Shown here one piece after another: positions 9,213 through 21,867 of a stretch of 64,000 bases of DNA. The stretch lies in NCBI GenBank assembly GCA_011316305.1, contig SAUG01000145.1, forward strand, positions 84,688 to 148,687, in the 5' to 3' direction. The stretch comes from Rusavskia elegans. Taxonomy: Eukaryota > Ascomycota > Lecanoromycetes > Teloschistales > Teloschistaceae. The notes beneath the pieces are model-generated. The model was not told the origin of the DNA. It was given only the letters and a program-made list of their open reading frames with translations, and did not search any database. How positions within the stretch are numbered: the first letter of the stretch is position 1; the number at the start of each line of letters is the position of its first letter. Made by a program: the position numbers and the translations under genes.

Positions 9213-12200
9213 CTAGCCCCTGTTCCTCATGTGCACCGGGACATACTTGCCAGGAGCCGGCTTCGTTCCCTCGCCGGGACCGTCTGGTTTCGGTCCATCT
9301 GCGGGCGACTCGTCTCTACCAGTGCCACGACGCAGTTCCGCAAAGCGAGATGAAGGCCTATCAGCAGGGGAGTTATCACGCCCGCTTTCGTCTCGTCGTG
9401 CACTTGGACGCCATCTGGCCGGCGCCTCTCCACCGGAACTGTCGTCTCGGAGGGCGGAAGCGGGTTGAGCGTCGGCTCGTCCGCGGGCAGCACCTTCGGC
9501 GCGGAGAGCTGGTGGGACATACCCAGTCTTCCTTGGTAACTGAGCTTCCGGCGTAGCAATATCAGAAGGAGGAGCTGCTGGAGTAGCTTGCGGCGGCGGG
9601 ATGCCAGCCCCGCCCTCTGCTGCTTTCTGGGCTTGTCTTTCTCTCCATGTTGGCTTGTTCCCAGCAAGAGAAAGGCGGGGCGGTCCTGAGGGCGGAGCAT
9701 CGGAGGAATCTGCTCGCGTGGGACGCTCAGGGATACGAGCAGTGCCAGCCTTCTTAGCGGCAGCACGTCTGGCTTCAGCCTCTTCTTCTCGACGGCGTTG
9801 CAGTGCAGCTTGTTCGTCGGCAGCCCTACATATGATGTTAGTCATGTGTACATAAGATGTTGGTCTGGAAATTACTGACCTTCGCTCCGCTTCTCTCTTG
9901 GCGCGAGCCTCAGCCTGTGCCCGCTTCTTTTCCTCCTCTGCTGCAGCCTTTTCTTCTGCTTCCTTCGCGATGCGTTCCTGCTCCTCTTGGGCTCGTCGTT
10001 CCTCCTCTTCACGCTCCTTTCGCTCTCTGACCTTTCGTTCCCTCACGTCCCGTTTCCTCTTCTCGACTTGCTTGTTGAATTCCTTCTCGGCGTCTCGGCG
10101 TCTCTTCTCGAATTCCTCATGGCGCCTATCCTCAAGGTCGGCACGGAATGTCTCGTAGACAGGCAGAAGTCTCCCCAAGCGGTGTTTCAATGACACTTCT
10201 TCCTTATGTCTTCGCTCAGATTCTTTGAGAGTTTCGGCTCTTGCCTTTTCGAATGCGGCAACATCTCGCTGTCGCTGTGCTTCATAGTCCTGCGGTAGCA
10301 GCTTTAGCTCCTCCTTTCTGAACGCTCGCTCTAAATGGTCAATTCGTTTGCCTGTGACTTTGAGGTTCTTTTGGAGGTCATTCTTTTCTTTCTCGAGTTG
10401 GGATATCTTGAGGAGACGTAGGCGGTTGCTGTCGAGCTCGTCTATATCAACATCTCCAATGTTGATACCCTTTTTCTGCAGGTCTTCCAGTTCCTTTTGC
10501 GTATTCTCCCGACGAATGCGGTCTTTTTCATCCTTGAGACGCTTGCGCTCACGTTCCAAATGCTCCTCCTTGAGCCTCTGCGTCTCAGCTTCTTGCCGCT
10601 GCTGAACTAAGAGGCGCTTGCGAGTCTCTTCTTCTTTTTGCTTTTTTTGAAGTGCATCGGAGGCTAGCTCCTTCTTCTTCTCAATTATAGCCCGTCTGGC
10701 AAGAGTGTCCTGATGTTCTTGCTCCGCGCCCGCCTCTGCCCTGGCGAGAGCTGCAGCTTTGGCCTGCTGGCGGGCTTCATTGAAGCTGGGATCCACATAC
10801 TGGCAGGTGACATAGAGCGTCTTAGCTAGGCGAGTCAACTGTGAGCGAACGATTTCTGCGGGCGTTCGCTGTAACCGCTGCACTGAGCTTGCTTCCGATT
10901 CCGCAGACCCCGCAGCACTTCCGGGGTGTACAGCTTTGGCGGATGAGAAGACGTCGGACTCAAATGTAAGTACACCAGATGCATGGTCAATGCGAATCGC
11001 CAGATCGCCCTTCTTGCATCCATTCATAATGAACTTTTCGATGGTACCGGACGCGAGCTGGAACGGGTCCGGGAACTGAGCAAGATTTTGCACAAAGCTG
11101 AGTTCAACTGACTCGTAGACCTGCGATAGCTGTTGGAAGAGTCGGGTCAGGATGACTTGCTGCAGGGGAGCAACGTATTGCTGCATTTCTCTATCGGTAC
11201 CAATCTGTGCCAGAATAGGCGAAATCCTTTTGCAAATGGATAGAGGATGGAAATCGACTTCCAGGATCTGGTACAACTCGCGGATTTCCGGCTTCGCACG
11301 TTTGAGTAGTCCTTTGCTCATGGCGTCCTTGAACAAGACGGCCCTGGTAGGCGCCGAAGACATGCCGAGTAGGCTTGTTAAGCGGTTGTTCTTGTTCTTC
11401 CGTACCTCATCGACATCGATCAAGGCACCTCGAGACCGAGAGGTGCTGATGACAGGTATCGATAAGGCAGATAGCAAAACGAACGACGCTGCTCGAGTGA
11501 GGTCACCTTCTGTCGTTGCTGGATTATCCTTTTTCAGGCCTTGGTTACTTGCAACAACCGCTGCGGATTGACGCAAGAGGTTGTAGTAACGGTTCCACGC
11601 CGCGGCATGGAACAGGTAATTTTCACTGACGAGGAAGATCCGTGTCAATTTCTCGTAGTAGTTGGCCATCATGACGTTCTTTGCCGGACGTTTGCTGAGA
11701 CTGAGAAGGGTGTGGATATCCTCGACACTTCGAAAAGCCTCTTGCCACAGCTCCAATTCGACTGCGACATTAAGCTGTTGGAATCTTGTATCCAAGTGGC
11801 GTTGGAGGGTATCAGGATCGCTCAGATTGATGGCATGCATCTGAGATTGATACTTGGCTGCGTTCTGCACATGGTTGCGCATAAGCTCGCAGAGCCTTCG
11901 AAATTCGGTTTTACGGATGTACTTGGAGCAAAAGGAGAAGGCTTGCATGGCCGTCTGCTGATACATGACCTCCAATCTTGCGTTGTTCTTCAAAATCTCC
12001 AAGACAGTGCGGTAGGTCTCCCAGAGGAACTTCAGCCAGGGGGTGACGATAGCCCGGTCAGTCCGATCTTTTGATTGTTCGCCCGACACGGTGGACAAGA
12101 GAATGGATTCGGGGGTTTCAATAGCCTCGAGATCCTCGACGGTAGTGCTAGCAGCACCGGGCTCCAGGGTCGACTGAATCTCTGTGGCTTTGGTTTGTGC

Positions 12201-12585
12201 ATCGATGACTTTCCCATCAGCAAGATCGATAAACTTCTTGAGGACGAGCTCGATAGTTCCAACGTTGGTGTTCTGCGCCGTGTTCTTATACTGATAGAGA
12301 CCATCCTTGGCAAGTTTTCCCTTTTTGAGATCGACGCAGAGCTCGACGAACTGGATCATGACGGGCTCCAGCGAGGCGATGGGACTGTTCCGGGATCTCT
12401 TGGAAGTGACATGTTCGTGTAGGATGGTAAGAGCAGCTTGCGGCTGCTCGACTCCGATGAGTTCCTGGGCTCTCTAAACATCAAGAATAGGGTCAGTGAG
12501 CCAGACGACTTGTTGGCGAGCAGCGTGAGATGGTGATGCTGACCTTGAGTACATTCTCCGGCTTGGTGTGCGGCGGCGGAGGCAT
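9213..12585 (-). CDS. TIF32: Translation initiation factor eIF3 subunit a
   Basis: Three exons on the minus strand, 12585-12544, 12473-9880 and 9825-9213, encode 1082 residues. The first exon is 14 codons ([14 protein letters not shown]), followed by [15 protein letters not shown], the conserved N-terminus of eIF3a. eIF3a is the scaffold of eIF3 and bridges the 40S entry and exit sides. A PCI domain covers roughly residues 320-500. It is followed by a very long charged helix (runs of [14 protein letters not shown] and similar, about 560-860) and a Pro/Ala/Arg-rich tail. The second intron (9879-9826) is 54 bp and has no stop codon in frame, so simple ORF calling would retain it. It carries GTCAG, GACTAAC and TAG signals and is very likely spliced. 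The gene is divergent from the G-gamma gene. Confidence 0.95.
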
Positions 12586-13173
12586 CTTGAGCAGATATAG
12601 GGCAGGGATACAAACCTGCGATGCGATAGCTGTGTATTTGAAGTCAGCGAGCAAAAATTACGCTGTGGGCTAGTGTATGCTAGTGGCGCCTCCGCTTACC
12701 TAAGCGCAACGCTTGTGGTGCCAAGAGCCAAGTCCCTTGGTGAAGTTACGGTACCCCGTACTCCGTAGAGTATTCCACTCACAGACGCATTTATTTACTC
12801 TAATTGAAAAGATTGACCGTAATCAGCCAGACCTCATTCTCGTGGGCGGACGCTATCAGCACATCACCTTATCAATCCATCTGTTCCAAGTCATTGCGAC
12901 CACAACGTTCAGCAGTCCAACACCACCCGTCTTTCTTGTTTTTCAAGATTGGGTTTCAAGAAGCGTCGGGTCCTATCGCCAATTCGTCTAGCCGATTTTA
13001 GCACGAGTCGTCCGTTGTGAGGCACCTCCAGTCTCCAGATTGACTTCTTTACCCCCACGACCGCACACCTCGCCATCCATCGCACGCATCCTCAATCATC
13101 TCGAACACATCCCTCGTATTGTGCCACACCGCCAGCGGCTGACCTCACTCCCATCGCGAGGGCAATTGACGGC
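12586..13173. promoter_or_regulatory. Divergent promoter region eIF3a / G-gamma
   Basis: About 0.6 kb between start codons. It holds one copy of the recurring 9-mer TACTCCGTA at 12759-12767, and a pyrimidine-rich leader precedes the G-gamma start. Confidence 0.5.
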
Positions 13174-13637
13174 ATGCCAGCTCCGTACGAGATCCGCGCC
13201 GGCGGAGATGGCAAGAACAAGAAACAAAGCATGGCCGACCTCAAACTTCGACGACTGAACGAACTCAACTCGCGCCTCAAGGAAGACCTCGAGCGACCAC
13301 GTATAAAAGTTTCGGAAGCTTCCATGTCGTGAGTGCTCACACAATCGCCCTCCTCCGCTCCTCCACAACCCCGCTCTCGAAACACGGTCAGATCCCGCTG
13401 CTGAGGCTGTTGCTGACCCCTTCACCGCGCCAATAGATTAATACAATACTGTCAAAATACCAAAGACTTTATGGTGCCTTCTTTATGGGGACAGGTGAGT
13501 TGGCACGATGCCTGCGCTCCTCGTGCGAGCGCGTCCATGGCTCAGCCGAACAAGGCTAAGGATACCTTACGTAGGTCGACAAGCGCGAAGATCCATATGC
13601 ACCGCAACAGCCCAACGGCTGCTGTACTGTCATGTAA
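13174..13637 (+). CDS. Heterotrimeric G-protein gamma subunit
   Basis: Three exons, 13174-13328, 13437-13494 and 13575-13637, encode 91 residues. It pairs with the beta subunit at the plasma membrane, and the dimer regulates G-alpha and, in filamentous fungi, growth, conidiation and mating through the cAMP and MAPK routes. The first exon carries a coiled-coil helix ([20 protein letters not shown]). The second reads [17 protein letters not shown], typical of the family. The last exon ends in CCTVM: a CaaX box for farnesylation with an adjacent Cys for palmitoylation. Length and exon layout fit fungal G-gamma genes such as Neurospora gng-1 or yeast STE18. A cAMP phosphodiesterase gene of the same signalling pathway lies 2.3 kb further on. 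Confidence 0.93.
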
Positions 13638-14283
13638 AAGCTTATACCTCTGGATCGGCCCGGCGTTTGACGGTTCTTCATCGTTTTTCATCTTCGCCTT
13701 CTCGATACCACCTTATTTTGCGGCTCGCCTGTACCTCCTTCATCCATGCTCCTTTCCATACTCGGATCAACCAAGCAGCAACGGACACATCGAAATGTCT
13801 GTCACGCGGACGGCTTCATTGTCATCCTCCAGACCCTTGGTCTTTTTCTGTCTTCGGATCACTGCATCAGGCTGGATCAGCTTGCCTCAATCGACCGTTG
13901 TCTCGAGGGAGCAACCGCACCGGTGATCGTCAAAGGCAGTCGGGGGATCCCCTGGCGTGGTCGAGTGCGGCGAAGTTTTCTTGAGGTGTCTTGGAGGCGG
14001 TTCTACGTTTATAATTTGTAGCGAGCGGGGGAATCGGTGGATCCACATGCGTAAGGTCCAGAGCGTTCCGGTAGAGTCTTTGATTCATCAAGTTGCGAGC
14101 GGTCTACCTCGACGTAGATACGTATGAAATCACAAATAACTTACCGTATTGTTCACGCACAGATGGACGAGGCTGCTTATGACGTGCATTTACCGGAAAC
14201 GTCGCCCAAATCGTAACCACGCGGCAAGCGTGTGAGATTCGATTAATCCAGCTGGATTTCGCCTTCCTTCGTGCACAGCACTC
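13638..14283. other. Tandem intergenic region, G-gamma to Rdx gene
   Basis: About 0.65 kb. Only overlapping short open frames are present, none recognisable. It should contain the G-gamma 3' UTR and the Rdx promoter. Confidence 0.55.
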
Positions 14284-15464
14284 ATGGCTGCACCGGAGGG
14301 GTCAACGTCAGCGGTGCATGAAGCCTCAGCTGCCGTCCATTCGCCTCGTATCATTATCAAGTACTGCACGCAATGTAAATGGATGCTCCGTGCAGCGTGG
14401 GTAAGCCGGACACAGGATACAAGCCTTGTGTTGCTCAACAATGTTTGATTCATGTAACTTTTACCCATCGTTGCTCATCTTCGTACTGTCCAGCATTTTC
14501 TCATTGATTTCTATCATTCAATTTTCTGCCTGAGGTCACTGCAATATTGCTACCAGGGAATAGACTGACGTGCTCCCCTGCCTTCACCGACAGGACAGTA
14601 TGCTCAAGAATTGCTTTCGACATTCTCTACTACCCTGGGCGAGGTTGCCCTTGTTCCTGCCACTGGAGGCGTCTTCACCGTTGACATTCTTCATTCATGT
14701 CCTACTTCGACTTCCGAAACCGACTCTGAGGGTCCTTCCGATGCAAAAGACAAGGTATCGTCTCAACGTTCGATAAGACAGCTCTGGGACCGTAAGGCCC
14801 AAGGAGGCTTCCCAGGTACAAAATCCCTTGATTTGGTCGGACAATTATTCGATGCGTGTTCCATCAACCAGTTGAATATAACGCTTGCTATGTTCTTACT
14901 ACCTCTCACAAACCTATCCATCCTTTCAATTCGTCATCACCTGTTTCCTGGCCCGGCTTCCCTCGCTTATGAAACAAGATCACTGACTTTTCTTCAGAAA
15001 TCAAAGAACTCAAGAAACTCGTCCGTGATATTGTTGAACCTACGCGTGATCTTGGTCACGTCGACCGCCATGGCTCAAGCATCCAAAAAGACAATCGAAT
15101 AGAACCCGTGGTGTCAAATCAACCACCGAACCAACCTCCAAATCGGTCCTCAAAAGCCGAATCTTCAGTTACGTCTACCACAACCGCCTTCCCTCGGCGA
15201 CACAAAAACGAGGATGCCCAGAGCAAACAGCCAACGGCCCCTGAAGTCGCGGCTTCTCGAACAGCAGAGAAAATGGCATCTGACATCATGAATGATTTCG
15301 AAGAAAAAGGCAATCACGATGGGAGTAGTGGTCGCAGTGAAAGTTCGAGGACGGGGCTCAAGGGTGGCGGAGTGGAGCAGGGGCCAGCTCAGTCCGAGGA
15401 CGAGGAGGAGAACAAGAGACACGGCACTCATAGCGCAAGACAGGGATGCGACGATTGTGAATAG
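14284..15464 (+). CDS. Rdx/SelW-like selenoprotein-family redox protein (Cys form)
   Basis: Three exons, 14284-14400, 14599-14815 and 14998-15464, encode 266 residues. The thioredoxin-like Rdx domain contains the CTQC redox motif at 28-31, followed by KWMLRAAWYAQELLSTF, a FTVDILH strand, WDRKAQGGFPEIKELKKLVRD and an EPTRDLGH helix end. Cys replaces selenocysteine, as in fungi generally. The molecular role of fungal Rdx proteins is not established; a glutathione- or thioredoxin-linked redox function is inferred from the fold. The C-terminal 120 residues are polar, acidic and low-complexity and end in a Cys-Glu pair. The two introns are long for this region (198 and 182 bp). At the first acceptor two CAG sites lie five bases apart, and only the second (14598) keeps frame. 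Confidence 0.88.
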
Positions 15465-15909
15465 AGCTGATTGAACGTGAATTGGACAGGCTGAAACTGC
15501 AGATTATATATGAATGAAGGCGAAGAATGCTTGTTCGGTGGCCCGTGATGGAACCCCCCGTCATATACCACGTAGAGGTACATTCTCATAATACTCTGTC
15601 GTGGAAACATACTGTTGCACGAACTATTGACCTTGACCAGACCTTTTGTGAAAGGAACAGTGAAGAGGAAAAGATACACAATCATTCCCATGGCTCCCAA
15701 GGGGTATCTGCCTAAACGACCGCTCCGCTTCGTTGAGAACACCAACGCCCCAATCATCAACGCCGACCAAATTTCACTGACCGACTGACCATTCCAATCA
15801 CCCGCAGCCGCCATGTTGGGGACGCCGAGGTCCGTTATATATATGCACGCGTTAACTTTAGTATTGCTCCGTGAATTGGATGGAAGCATCCTCCACCACG
15901 CAAGAAGGG
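15465..15909. other. Convergent intergenic region, Rdx / phosphodiesterase
   Basis: About 0.45 kb between 3' ends, with no recognisable coding sequence. Confidence 0.6.
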
Positions 15910-18900
15910 TCAGGGACTCGGCTCCGTGACCTTGGCCCTCTTCTTCCAGAAGTTGAGAAACCTTGAGCTCTTCCTCGTCACGACACGATCCGCGGCAGCG
16001 TGGTGACTACTCGGATTACCGTTCGCTACCGCAGTTTTGACATCCACGCCTTTGGAAGTGCCTGTGACCCCGGGTCCAGCGAATCGATGCCCGCTTCCAG
16101 GCTTCTCCAGATCCACCATCTCGGGTGCACCTTTCTTCACCGTACTGCTTCCTCCCCGTTCATGGATCTGGTGATTACGGTCCTCACTGTCCTCGGTCAC
16201 ACTGGTAGCTTGGGTGTCGGTTGGCGAGTACGGTACAGACTGGCTGCGGCTCGTATGACCTCCCGACGAATGCCGTTCATGTGCAGGGAATGGAGACTGT
16301 CGAGCAAGTGAATATGCCGTGGACCTCGGCTGACCAAATGTTTGATCGCCGTCACTGCTCTTGCTCCCTTTGCGTGCATTACTTCCTCCACCTCCGGCGA
16401 TGGAGATGTTCCTGCTACCGGCATCAGTTTGCGAAAGCGTTCCTTCAGAATCGCGTCTGCCCGGCTGGATATTCTCGGCCGCTGGCACAGATGGATGTGT
16501 CTGCGTCTTCGAATCGTGGCCCAATGTCAGCTGCAGCTGGCTGGGGTTTGTGTTACTCGTTCGCCGCGCTGCAAGGCTTTCAGTTAGGCTGTGTACGGTT
16601 GAATTTACGCCGGACGAGCGTCGTGAAGACGCGTTTGGGTCGCCCGGAGAGCTTGAGTAACCAAATGGGGCACCCAAGGACGATCGTCGCGAATCTTGGA
16701 GATGCATCTGCGATCCAGGATCGGAAGATCGGACCGGGCCTGAGGCGAGCGAGGCGCGACGTGGTTCCTCTCTCTCATGCCTTGTCGAAGGACTGATGCT
16801 GCTCAGTATAGCTGGTGGGATTTGAGATGCTGGGAGGCCTTCCGGGTGCGAGAGCTCCGGCTGGCTGGACGAGCGACTTGGGCTCCAAGACCGAGGAGAA
16901 AGGCCAATATCTGAGGAAGCCGACTCCGGTTTCCCCTCGGCTGACTTTTGCTGCTCAATTTTTGTCTGCCAGATATTCTGATTCGCCCTCATCTCTTCGA
17001 CTGCGAAAGACATTGAAGGTAAGACGTCGCTGATCGCCCCAAAGAGAGGACAAGCAAAGATGTTCATGAACCCTTGTTGGGAGTTCGCAAGCTTTGTAAC
17101 GTTGCCTAATTCTGGAGGCCCACCAAAAAGCGTGGTCGACATCCCAAGTTCTGTTTCCATTGTACCTTGGTTAGCGAATTCAAGCTGGAGTATATCGGCC
17201 CACTTTGCTGCGATACTGAACGGTCGGGCCTGTAGAATGATCAGCAAAGCTGGGTTCTGTCACACATGGCCCTTGTTACTTACGACGTTGCTGATATCGG
17301 CACACTTGATGAGCAAGCCGCAGGTAAGCGTCCGATACTCGTCAACCGATTGCTGTGACCAGCCGTCTATGCTTTTATCTTGCTTGATTTTCTCCTGCAG
17401 ATGACTCAAATCTGCCATGTACTTGAAATGTAGACCCATGTCGGTCGCCAATATCGAGCTGATCATCAGGCCGCGCATTGCGGTGTCCTCAAACACGGAT
17501 TTCCAATAACGCCGTAGGATCTGCGAGTACGCTGCACAATGGAAAGACTCCAGTACGGACTTGTCGTTATAAAGCTGTGCCAGGGGTGCATCCAATGCTA
17601 CAAGAAATGCATTGTTTACTCCAGGATGCCCTACATCATGACCAATGGCAGAGATCAGGAGTGTCAGCGCATCGAAAGGCTGTAACAACGTCCCAACCAG
17701 AGACTTGGATGATGATAATGGGACAGAAGTTGGTGGATGTAATGACGGATAGGGAGGTAGAGTCCCGAGGCGGAGGAGGAAATAAAAAATAGCTTGCATA
17801 ACGTCAACAACATGTCGGAAGTTGTGATAATGAACGAAGGAATTGTATGCTGCTCGACTCGCGAACAGGAAGGATTTCAGATCGACTACAGATCTGTTGT
17901 TAGCTGACGGACGCCCGCAGGACCCGATCCGATGGAATAGTAAGCTCTTCACGACTGACCTGCAGAAATCCGCCACCTCTCGAGTTCAACCATGTTCAAG
18001 GCGTGCTGTAACATCAGGAAAGCTGCATGCACTAGTTGATCCTCGGAAAATTCATGTGCGGAGAAATTCCAGGAGGTGAACGCCGCGGCCAAGTTGGAGT
18101 GCTGGTCATGATCGGTACTGAAAGAGCTGGGAGCAAGTTAAAAGACCGTTGAGTTGATGGCGGAGGCGACTAACCTGTATTCGACAGTTGGTTGAGCCTC
18201 ATCGGGAGAACAGATTCCAGTCATGAGGCCCGACACCCTATCAATCCATGTCAGTACAGGTATCAAAAATGCTGGACGCTTCGCCGGCCAATGACACGTA
18301 CATCTCTTCTCTTAGATAGGCGTAAGGCTTCCGATCGTCGAATCCGACCCACGATCGCTTCCTCGATTTTCTGATCTCTTGAGATGAGGCTCGCTTCCGC
18401 GATCGATCCATCCGGTGGCGATATACCTGAGATGCCATACAACGTATACGGTCCAAAGACAAAGGGCCAAAGACTACGTCGACTGCGCCATCATCGAAGC
18501 ACCTCAGAAGTTCGGGCGGTAACAGAGGTTCATCATAAGCCGAGTGCTCCTGGCGATCGGCATGAACAACGTCCTCTGGCGACTGGATGAATGCCACGGG
18601 TATTATCAAGGTCGATAAATCTGCTAGGGCGCTTCGTGATGCGATTATTTTCAAAAGATTTGAACGTCGCGTTGGGGTTGGTTGCTTCCCAATTGATGTC
18701 GCAGATTGGTTCCTGGATGATGACTGATCTGGAGTTGGAGTGGGTCGAGCGTAAGGTGGCCGGTCGTCTGCTCGTCGAGCTTCCAGAGCCATTTGGGCTT
18801 CAAGAATCACCAATATCGGCTGGAGATCAGATACATTGGACTCGAATTCGGAGAGCTTTGCCAAACAAGAGTTGCCAGAAACACATAGGTGTACTATAGC

Positions 18901-19217
18901 ACGTTAGCCAAGCATGCCCGAGGCGCCGAAAACCTCTGCCCCCGGACGGGAGGGAAAGTCGAGATGGAATTAGACTGCTAATGTCAAGCAGTTCTTGACA
19001 TACCTCCGTGAAAACTGGTCAGCAAAGTATGAAGATTGTCCTGAACCACTGCGATTTCCGATGAAATTTCCTGGAAACAGTCCGGTCGTTGATATGCTTG
19101 GAGAGAGCTGTCCGTTCCGGCCAGGGCTCCAGGGGTGACCTGCTGTAGATGTGTTCCGTCGAGATCGGCGCTAATACGCTTGTCGACGTACAAAACATGG
19201 AAAGCTGCATATTCCAT
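15910..19217 (-). CDS. PDE2: High-affinity 3',5'-cyclic-AMP phosphodiesterase with receiver-like N-terminus
   Basis: Six exons on the minus strand, 19217-19004, 18893-18302, 18237-18175, 18126-17960, 17885-17284 and 17229-15910, encode 985 residues. It hydrolyses cAMP and so sets PKA activity. The class I HD catalytic domain spans about 290-650: HNFRH at 366-370, GHDVGHPG at 427-434, and a metal Asp in the CADISNV segment near 542. Residues 1-230 resemble a degenerate receiver (VLYVDKR, then VILEAQM and a VVFGPLSLDRIR segment), as in other filamentous fungal homologues. The roughly 300-residue tail is Ser/Pro-rich with many RRxS sites, plausible PKA targets. The 64-bp intron 18301-18238 hides in an open frame but is needed to join LREEM to VSGLMTGIC. 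The upstream in-frame ATG at 19250 is a less likely start. Confidence 0.9.
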
Positions 19218-21867
19218 GACGGGAGATGATTGGAGCGCCGAAGTGAGCAAGCTTTTTCAACCAACGAAGCCGTAAACGGCCCTACTTTTGAGCTCTGCAA
19301 CCAGAAAGCTGCGAGGTATCCGAGTGCAACAACGCGGATGATAGTTTTTATGACCACGCTCAATAGACCGCCTCCACGTACAGGGTAATCAACGAACCAA
19401 TACTCCAACAACGTGGAAAGACTGTCGGATCCAGGGTCACGGTCGGGCTGGGGCACGTTTTACGGACAGGAAAGATCTGTTGAGGATAAATCGGCCTGCT
19501 TCATATGAGGGAATAGCTTCTTCCCAACCTGTTCCCCGTCCAACGCGATTGATGTACCGGGCGAGTCTGAGCCTGGTCCTTACAGGTAAAGATTGTATAC
19601 GATGACTTGGCACGGATGGTGGTCAGTTCCTTGATTGAGAAGTGGAAGTGGAATTCCTTCCTAATCCCTGCTATTTGTCCCCGGCGGGTGTGAGGCAACG
19701 ACGGTGCTGTCCGAATGCCTTTTCTTCTCCAAGACGCTGTTTGGCAAGCGCGCAGTATCCCGATGGTTGCTCGATGTACCCCACCAAGAAAGCCCCAGTT
19801 GTGCCTTCCGTTTTCGAGATTGACTAACGGCACCGGTTGACGACTGGATCAGAGCGGCGCCAGCGTCGCGGACATGGAAGATGAGGGACTATGGGCAACA
19901 TCCGGTACAAAGGCTCGGCATCGGTCAACACTGGGCTGTTGATGGATTGAGCAAGACGGCGAAGAGAACGATTACGGCGGCCAAATGGGCGTACTTTTCC
20001 CACCTGGAACGGAGGCGGGGATGTCGAGAGGGCGTGGAAACGATGACAGTCGCGGGGAGACGGGGCGGAAAGGAGGACAAGATGGTAGACAAGAAGGTTA
20101 AAGGCGGTGGTGAAGACTGGCAAGGCGAACAAGGGAGGATTATGGTGGGAGTTGAGGTGGTGACGAATGACGACGGCGATGTTGATGGATGGGCCAGGAG
20201 CGGCGAGGGTTGCTGAAAGGAACAGGCGGCGTCGCGCAAGGTGGAGATGATTACTAGTCGCACGAATCCTATGGCGGTGAAAAGTAGGAGTGGTCGGTAC
20301 AGTTCGCAGTTGTGGTGTGGTAGGGGGGGTTCCCTTTTGGAGGGCGTGAGTGAGGGAGCACCAGGTGGGTAGTAGGCTCAGTAGGTAGTAGGTAGGTGTA
20401 TCTCGGGTATGGTATGCTATGGAAGGGTATTGGTGCGCCAGGCAGGGGTCCCCAGGTTGGGATTTGTAAAATACCCGACTGGAGAATGAGATTAATGGCA
20501 GATACGTAGTGGTAAGGTAGTTGGGATGAATAATCTGATCATCGCAGGCTTCTTTTCTTCCTCACACACGCTTGACACGATCTACTACCGTTTCATCCAT
20601 ATCATCAATAAGGTAGTACCATCCATTCCATGATGGATCTGCGTACAGTAAGGTAGGTAGCTCTCGATGCGGACCGATTGGGCTGCATTGCCATTCGCCA
20701 GCGAGCAGATGTCCTGGTCCATGGCTCCCTGCTGCGGGCAAGCAGGGGCTAGTTGAAGGCTGGTGGCAGAGAAGGGCGGGAGAATAATAATGGAAGGCTT
20801 GCCGGGAGGTTGGACGTTTCGTCGACGCCTCCATGGAATATCGAAGCTCTACACCGTACGGAGTACCTCTCTACCGACGCAGCCATCGACCAGCCTGCAG
20901 CCCTGCTTTCATTTGGAACGCAATTGTCTCTGCAGTCTGCACCTCATGATTCAATTCAAGATTGACTTTAGAGAACCCTTTCTGGATATCAATATTAATT
21001 GCTTGTGCGTCTGTCCCCCGGCCCCGGCCGATTAGGGCTCAACATTACCAGCGGTGACTAAGGTAATATGTCAGCATGATACTATGAGGGCTCGATTGCT
21101 GGTCTTCACTTCTGACTGAAAGCAATTCATCCGGCTTGCCTTCTTACCCAATGTACTCACTCGACAATACTTTACCATCCTCCCTCTCCTGTCCGGCAAC
21201 CACCTCCCCTCATGTATTCGATATCAATCGCCCGAGTCAACGGGAGTACTGGCTCGCCTAAGTCGTCAGCTCAGATCTTGCACCGTACCGCCGCTGCGGC
21301 AATATTCTGAAATCATTCATCTAACATTTTGATTATTGCCGCACTGAAGCTTTTTCCCCAGCTTCCAGCCGACGCATCGCTCAGTGGACCGCTACCACCC
21401 CTATCACCATATTCGCTCATCGGAAATCGCCCTTCGCGCGGTCGAATGCCGAATGCCACTCGATGTGGCATTAGCATCCGTGAATAATAATGGCCTGCCG
21501 TAAGGGTCAAGGACCCCTGCTTCGCCTGCTTCAGCAAGCCAGCTATCGCAGTCTCGCGCCTCCAGAGTGTGCATGACCACTCATAGCGCAGAAGTCACCC
21601 ATTGCAAAGCTCTACGCTGGAAGAGTGAGGAGGTAGAAAGAGCTCAATGCTTAACATGTAGGCATCACGCCATGAAAACCCGCTCCGTCACACCACACGA
21701 AGGTAAGAAAGATGTCCGCATCCAGATCTACATGCCACCCTCGCCGGTCCGGTCTGAACCGCAGCGACAACCACCGAGAGAAGATTCAACGCCCAAACAT
21801 ATACGCCGCCACCAACCGAGACACACGGCGCCCCTGTTTCCTTTCCAACAACCTTGGCCAATGCAAT
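19218..21867. promoter_or_regulatory. Long upstream region of the phosphodiesterase gene
   Basis: About 2.65 kb between the phosphodiesterase start and the CCR4 stop, both genes on the minus strand. No protein was recognised; open frames here are Ser/Pro/Arg-biased and short. Around 20,340-20,420 the plus strand is purine-rich with repeated GTAGGTA units (and again near 20,650), and TACGGAGTA occurs at 20857-20865. A long regulated 5' leader is plausible for a signalling gene but is not shown. Confidence 0.5.

Noticed and set aside
16221..16796. 191-codon frame antisense to the phosphodiesterase tail
   Set aside because: Lies opposite the Ser-rich coding exon and has no recognisable features.
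18241..18301. Continuation of phosphodiesterase exon 2 to an in-frame stop (YVSLAGEASS...)
   Set aside because: A perfect GTACGT donor and a TAG acceptor define a 64-bp intron that restores LREEM-VSGLMTGIC and the full catalytic domain.
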